Source: Anastatus disparis
Taxonomy: Eukaryota; Arthropoda; Insecta; Hymenoptera; Eupelmidae
NCBI GenBank assembly: GCA_017163975.1
Contig: JAFFSR010000291.1
Coordinates: 3,353,001 to 3,417,000 of the forward strand
DNA: 64,000 nt
Direction: 5' to 3'
Part shown: positions 58,448 to 64,000 of the stretch, piece by piece
How positions within the stretch are numbered: the stretch's first letter is position 1
Layout: every line of letters starts with the position of its first letter
Translations under genes and position numbers: made by a program
Notes under the pieces: model-generated
Database searches by the model: none
The model's input: the letters and a program-made list of their open reading frames with translations, nothing else
Told to the model about the DNA's origin: nothing

Positions 58448-59249
58448 CTAAAAAATTAAATAATGTTAAACAGTTTCGATAAGATAATTACACATGGAAA
58501 AAATTTTGACTTTAGCAAAGAATAAATATAATATTGACAATTGAAAAAGTTAATTATCAACAAACTTTATGATTAAAATATTAACACTACAATTTCTTAA
58601 GTTATTTTAATTTTATTACAAAGTATAAATACTAGGAGATTTTTTGAGAGCTTATTATAAGACTCCATGAATAAATATCATTTTTTTACGTTCAATAAAT
58701 CTACTCTTGAAGCGTGTGAAATTTTTAAAATAATTTTGCATAATAATAATACCCAAAATAACTAAAAAAAAGTGACGCTAAAGGTGTTGATGGTTCCTAA
58801 TCGACTCAAAAAAAGGAGGAGGTTCTTAATTTGGGTGTATATTGTTTTATATAAGTTATCTTACAACCCCGTCATTTATAAAATGATTTCGAAAATTCTG
58901 TTTTATTTTGAAGTATATACCTCCACGTTGGTTCCATGTTATGGATCAAACAATCTTATGATGCCAAAAAGAATAAAAAGAAATTATTTTTGAAAATGAA
59001 ACTGTCTTCAAAAAACGAGATACATAATTATAGTGCTCTAGAAAATTTGATTAATCAAATATTCACAGTTAGAAATATTAACAGACTAGCCTATTAAAAA
59101 CGGTTTACAGACAAAAATATCTGTTACTTCAATAGACAAAACGTCCGTGAAACGTTTAATATATACCAACGTGATTATTCCTTGCTCCTAACATCGCTCG
59201 GTTTTACTGTATTGATTTTATTTATAGTTATTAAATTATTTTGTTTGTG
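58448..59249. other. AT-rich sequence upstream of the first SF3B3 exon seen
   Basis: Presumably intronic. No further SF3B3 exon is recognised. The phrase ttgctcctaacatcgctcggtt (59178-59199) resembles tcgctcctaacgtcgctcggtt at 48590-48611, so both may be parts of a dispersed repeat. Confidence 0.4.
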
Positions 59250-61075
59250 ATCTCCCCCTTAGAATGGAACTTGGTGGCAAAAGGTGCCTTAACCTGTGTT
59301 AAAGAAACTGGATGCTATGTCATTGGATATGCCGATGATATAATGATAGTGGTGAAAGGGCGTTTCCTTGAATCGCTAGCAGATGTATTACAGGCAGCAC
59401 TGGACAGACTTTGGAACTGGTGCAAAACCAACAAACTGTCTATCAACCCTAGCAAAACAGAGGTGGTGATCTTCACGAGGAGGTACAAGTGGAAACTGCA
59501 CAAAACCTTAAAGCTAGGAGGCCAAGTATTAACACCAAAATCCGAGGCCAAATACTTGGGGGTGATACTGAACAGCAAGCTACACTGGAAACCCCAGGAA
59601 GCTCACCAATATGTTTTGGCTTAGCAGGAGAACTATTGGAAGGAATTGGGAGCTTAAACCCTCAACCATCCTGTGGATGTTAAGACAATTCTCATTCCTA
59701 GATTAACCTATGCAGCAGTGGTATGGTGGAAATGCACCAGCCAAACAACAACAGCGAAGCTCCTAGATAGGCTAAGGGGACTTATCCTGAGAGCTATGAC
59801 AGGGGCAATGAGGACTACTCCCATAGAAGCCCTGGGATTCTTGATGGGAGTAGCACCCTTACAATTGTATGTACAAGAGGCTGCTACAAGGTCTGCATGC
59901 AGACTGATCGCTCTCAACATGTGGACAGGGAGAGGTGAACACACTAACCCTCCTTGTCTTAAACAAGATTTATTATTAAAGATGAGGTCAGATCTGATGG
60001 TGACGAAATATCACTTTGACAATAAATTCGAGGTGGTTTTCCCAACCAAAGAAGACTGGCTGTCGGAAAAAGATAATGATAGAATACCGAACTCAGGCGA
60101 CATCTGGTACACGGACGGATCAAAGTCCGCAACGGGTACTGGAGCAGGCATCTATCGAAGGAGGCTTGGGAAGGGGACTATGGTCCCGCTAGTCAAGCAG
60201 GCTTCAATTTTTTAGGCAGAACTGGTGGCTATACCGATCTTTGCTCAGATGGCACTGGATGCGAACAACCAAGACATAGTGAACATCTGTTCGGATAGCA
60301 AAGGGGCACTCATGGCCTTGAAAAGCTACAAAACTAAGTCTAGTCTGTTAGAGGAATGCATCAACTCACTAAATACTTTAGGAGAATGATGCAGGAAACT
60401 CAAACTTTACTGGGTTCCCAGTCACGTGGGAATCAAAGGCAACAGGGTAGCAGACGACCTAGCAAAATTGTCTGCAAAAACACCACTTATTGGCCCTGAG
60501 CCTGCTTTGGGAATTCAGATGAGCCAAATTAAAGAAAGAATGTGTCAATGACGAGAGACACAACATAGGACAATCTGGAGGAATACACCAGGTTGCAAGC
60601 AAGCTAAAGCTCTGCTTGGTGACGATCCCAATCATGCGTGGTGGGAACGGGGTCTAAACCTAAGCAGAGAAGATATAAACATAGTCAAACAAATAGCGAC
60701 AGGGCACGGTAAATTTAATTACCACATGTACAACAAAAGTAGCTGGTTCTCCTGCATGCGGATGGTGCGGGGCCGCCTTGGAGACGGCTCAGCATATCCT
60801 CTGTGAGTGTGAGGAACTAGTGACAACTAGAATGAAACACATAGGAATAGAGTACCCTGACATTAACAAAATCAAGGAACTCCCTTTACATAATGTGATT
60901 TCTTTATATAAAGAGATCACGAAACATTGCGTATCTAACTATGTCTAACCGCACATGCCCGGAATCCATCCATAAGGTTGTGGTGAAGGGTTGCTGGTGG
61001 GACTAAACTATGGGGCCTTTGCAGCATTAGATGGTTCTATTCTCACAGAACTGCCTACTCGATATCCTTAATAAT
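59250..61075 (+). mobile_element. 5'-truncated, decayed I/LOA-group LINE with RNase H
   Basis: The plus strand carries the end of reverse transcriptase (GYADDIMIV, LSINPSKTEVV, KYLGVILNSKLHW), a connection region (LIPRLTYAAVVWW), RNase H (WYTDGSKSATGTGAGIY, AELVAI, ICSDSKGALMAL, WVPSHVGIKGNRVADDLA) and a C-terminal Cys/His cluster (CGAALETAQHILCEC). Frameshifts lie near 59600, 59680 and 60760, with several stops. It ends after a 3' UTR with an aataataataa tail, as in I-type elements. Inserted in what should be SF3B3 intron sequence, if the gene continues upstream. Confidence 0.85.
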
Positions 61076-61080
61076 AATAA

Positions 61081-61391
61081 ATTATTTTGTTTTATAACTT
61101 TAATGAAAAGAATAATAATAATTCAATAGAAGAATAAAATAAATTTTCGTATTATTTCTGAACATACATGTATGTATAATAATTCGAATTATTTTATAAA
61201 TATTCAATTTTATTTTTTATATTACATTAATATTTTTCTTTTCACTTGTAATAATTTTTTTATAAATATTACTTTTACTTACATTATTAATTATTATTCA
61301 TTTTATGTATTATTTTATTTGATGATTTAATCAATCGTTATAGTTTATATTTTCATACAGGTTTCCTTACAATCATACAATATCATATTAA
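61081..61391 (+). repeat. Direct repeat, copy 1
   Basis: 61081-61300 (attattttgttttataacttt...ttatattacattaat) resembles 61829-61995 in order and wording, including the tacatacatgtatgta-like segment. The two copies flank the inverted-repeat element at 61392-61768. Confidence 0.5.
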
Positions 61392-61768
61392 GGGGCTGTA
61401 AAATTGACACTACACCTGCACTCATGACTTCGGCCTATCTTTTCATTGTATTGCAAAACTTGAGGAAAAGAAATGCTTCAGTTTGTAGTATTTACCATGA
61501 AGATTATTCAGTTAAATTTTCAAATAAATTTATTAATTAATTTTTCAGAATTTTGGGTTCCAGCAATATTTATTAAAATTTTTAAATTTTGTACAAGAAA
61601 TCTAAAATTCTGAGAAACTAATGAATGAATTTATTTCAAAATTTAACTGAATAATCTTCATGGTACATACGACAAGCTAAATCATTTATTTTATTAAAAT
61701 TTTGCAATGAAATAAAAAGATTGTAAATATTTATGGATACAGGTGTAGTATCCATTTTACATCTCCTC
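61392..61768. mobile_element. TIR element of about 377 bp
   Basis: GGGGCTGTAAAATTGACACT at the left pairs with the inverse of GAGGAGATGTAAAATGGATACT at the right, with ACACCTG further in. The inner part (accatgaagattattcagtt / aactgaataatcttcatggt) is also inverted. Non-coding. Confidence 0.65.
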
Positions 61769-61828
61769 AATTAATAATCTTAGCATTTGTTTTGATACTT
61801 TATTAATTGAGTTGATATTTACTCAATT

Positions 61829-62160
61829 ATTTTGTTTTTTAACTTCTATTAGAATAATAATAATAATTAAATAAAAGAATAAATTTGGATAAAACTTTGT
61901 ATTGTTTATATACATACACGTATATATGAATATTTATTTGTATTATTTTATAGGTATTTAATTTTATTCTTTATATTACATCATTATAATCTAAATAAAT
62001 ATTATACGACTTTTTTTATAAATATTATGAATTAAACGTACAAGTATATAAAAAAGAATACTTTGAAAACAGGAAAAAATAATACCATACAAATTGCATT
62101 GTTAGTCGTACAGGTAGTAGTAATTAAAAGAGTGATACGAAAAATTTTCTGATAATAAAT
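61829..62160 (+). repeat. Direct repeat, copy 2, and AT-rich sequence
   Basis: 61829-61995 is a diverged copy of 61081-61300. The remainder to 62160 is featureless. Confidence 0.45.
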
Positions 62161-62170
62161 TACATATCAA

Positions 62171-62395
62171 CGGTGGCTACGAAAACCATCACAGTTGTGT
62201 AATTGACTACGAAAAAAACCCTTCTCCAAAAGTGCGGTGAAAAAAACACATCTCCAAAAGGTTTGTTTTTTTTCGCCGCACTTTTGAAGATGTGTTATTT
62301 TCGCCGCACTTTTGGAGATGTGTTTTTATTGCGGTACAATTTCTCTGTGTTTTTTTCGCGGCTCTTTCCATCGTTGTTTGTTTTCGTAGCCACCG
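62171..62395. mobile_element. 225-bp MITE with TCAA duplication and internal motif repeats
   Basis: CGGTGGCTACGAAAAC at the left pairs perfectly with GTTTTCGTAGCCACCG at the right. TCAA flanks at 62167-62170 and 62396-62399. Inside, the motif cgccgcacttttggagatgtg occurs in the forward sense near 62272 and 62303 and inverted near 62222 and 62248. Confidence 0.8.
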
Positions 62396-62504
62396 TCAAT
62401 ATAATGACCAAGCCATCTTGATGAAAAAAGTATTAGCAAAAATTAAGCATTAAATATAATTGAATAAACTTTACAAATTATTGGATATTGTTTAAGTGAT
62501 TTTA

Positions 62505-62839
62505 AGGTAGCTCGCCTGTTAGCTATAGTTTGTTTCATCAAAATTAAAAGACTGGATACAGGTTTGAATCTGTGAACGACGTGAGTTTTTATTTCATATA
62601 TTATTCCTGCGAAATTTCAGGTAGCCTTACCAATCATTTCGTTGAGATCGAATTTTAGATCCAATAGTAATAAAATGATCGAACTTTGAATGAGATTATC
62701 TTAAAGAAATGATTGATAAGACTACCTGAAATTTTGCAAGAATACTATATGAAATAAAAACTCTGTTTGAAGTTTTAAACATGTATCCAGTCCTTTAATT
62801 TTTATGAACAACAAACTATAGCTGACAGGCGAGCTACTT
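62505..62839. mobile_element. 335-bp palindromic MITE with TA (or TTAA) flanks
   Basis: AGGTAGCTCGCCTGTTAGC at the left pairs with the inverse of AAGTAGCTCGCCTGTCAGC at the right. The arms (about 150 bp, including agactggatacagg / catgtatccagtcct) are complementary. TA flanks both ends. Non-coding. Confidence 0.8.
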
Positions 62840-64000
62840 TAATTTACCAGGTATATTCACACATAAAGGTGATTTATCCACACCTGTCGATGCAACAGAA
62901 TTTTATACAAAATATAGTCCAGTCATTCTACGTAAAAAACATCGATTTCATGACTTAATTAATAACAGATATTTGAAGGTGGGAAATCGTTGGGGGATGG
63001 AGGTTAGTAGATAATAAATAAATAAAAAGATACAGCTAGATTTGCCCTATTTTTTTATAGACAACGATCAAAGTCTGAAAATAACGATGTTTAGCCGTAT
63101 AATTTTCAAATGACGTTTTAGAGAAAAATGTTATAAATAAAAGTTATAGGCATTAAGAAGACCTAAAATTTCATCAATGGGTACGTGAAAATCGTTCGAC
63201 AACTTTTCCGGATAATCGCGAAAAACCATCATTTTTACACTGTTTTATAAATGTTAATAACTTTTATAATAATTGCTATAAGTGATTTATAATATGTTGT
63301 CGGTGAGGCCATTAAGAGTCTTTATAAGCATAACAAATTTCAGCCCGATCGGTTCGATAATTTATGAATAATTACAATTGTTTATCCCAAAGAAGATTTA
63401 TTTAAACAATCATAAGACAGAACATTGTGGATTTTCCGACATTTAACAAAGTGGAATGGATTCTTCAAAGTTTAAAGTACAAGATAAGTCGAAAAAATTA
63501 ATAATTTTTAAAAAAAATTATTGTTAAACAGTTTATGTAAAATTAGGTTATTTTTTGCTTATAAATAAATGGAATAAATTTTTGGTTTTTTGTCATACGG
63601 ACTTCTAATTAGTCTCATTTGATAGCTATTTCAAAAACGCATCTTTTTAAAAAAAAAGTATTTCCTACGATCAATACTAAAGGAGATAACATTTTTTTTT
63701 ATTCGTATCTCCGTTATTTATAAACATTAAGAGTTGAAATTTTCAGGAAATTTTAATGAAGAATTATATTTTTGAATGCAGTAAATAGTTATACAATTAA
63801 TGCAATGAATATGATTTTCTAGATCTTTAAAATGAAAGGTATATCTGCAAGATGGTCTTGGTGAGAGTGGCTTCAGCTTCGTTTTCCACGCGGCGAGTAT
63901 TAGGATATCGTCGCCTCAAGCGGAGACCGTGAAAAAAATGCAAAATCTCGGCTTCTAGACGACGTAGAATCTTCTTTTTTTTTAATCTGGGGTCTTCTTG
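62840..64000. other. AT-rich sequence without recognisable genes
   Basis: No coding exon, RNA gene or inverted repeat is supported. The last 150 bases are less AT-rich (ctcaagcggagaccgtg) but give no recognisable product. Confidence 0.4.

Overview
The window reads as AT-rich nuclear DNA of an arthropod, most likely an insect. It has a spliced conserved eukaryotic gene (SF3B3) with canonical GT-AG introns, fragments of four other animal genes, copia-type LTR retrotransposons, CR1/Jockey-group and I/LOA-group LINEs, and many palindromic non-autonomous DNA transposons. No bacterial gene organisation, tRNA, rRNA or CRISPR array was seen. I cannot name the species.

Layout. 1-9831: a nearly intact copia-type element (1971-9449, minus strand; 319-bp LTRs differing at 2 sites; 5-bp target duplication) sits inside one arm of a long palindromic element. 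Its gag-pol frame has no ATG at its 5' end. It is completed by a start codon inside the primer-binding site and a 144-nt symmetric cassette exon, both with good splice signals and matching phase. 9832-11750: the 5' part of a second, diverged copia-type element that carries a homologous exon of exactly the same length. 11901-13260: a 1.36-kb palindrome. 15414-15662: a possible solo LTR. 15813-18605: degenerate fragments of four unrelated host genes (DNAJB12/14, POLR3A, ANAPC1, a nucleotidyltransferase), all on the minus strand, with a TTAA-flanked MITE between two of them. 20878-24440: a decayed copia-type element split by a foldback element. 24601-28605: palindromic elements. 29500-34545: a LINE with both ORFs open. 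34546-40300: a decayed relative of that LINE. 41707-43778: another decayed copia-type element. 43871-46817: an LTR-like unit ending in TG...CA. 46840-54158: a dense set of palindromic and TIR elements plus G-rich tracts.

54385-58447: five exons of the spliceosomal protein SF3B3 on the minus strand, the only ordinary host gene. Neither its first nor its last exons are recognisable here. One intron holds a degenerate tandem repeat of about 160 bp. 59250-61075: a 5'-truncated LINE with RNase H. The rest is MITEs and featureless AT-rich sequence.

Together this is a transposon graveyard around one essential gene. Autonomous families (copia, LINEs) have been invaded by short non-autonomous elements. 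The most unusual signal is the split 5' architecture of the copia gag-pol, which is supported by two diverged copies.
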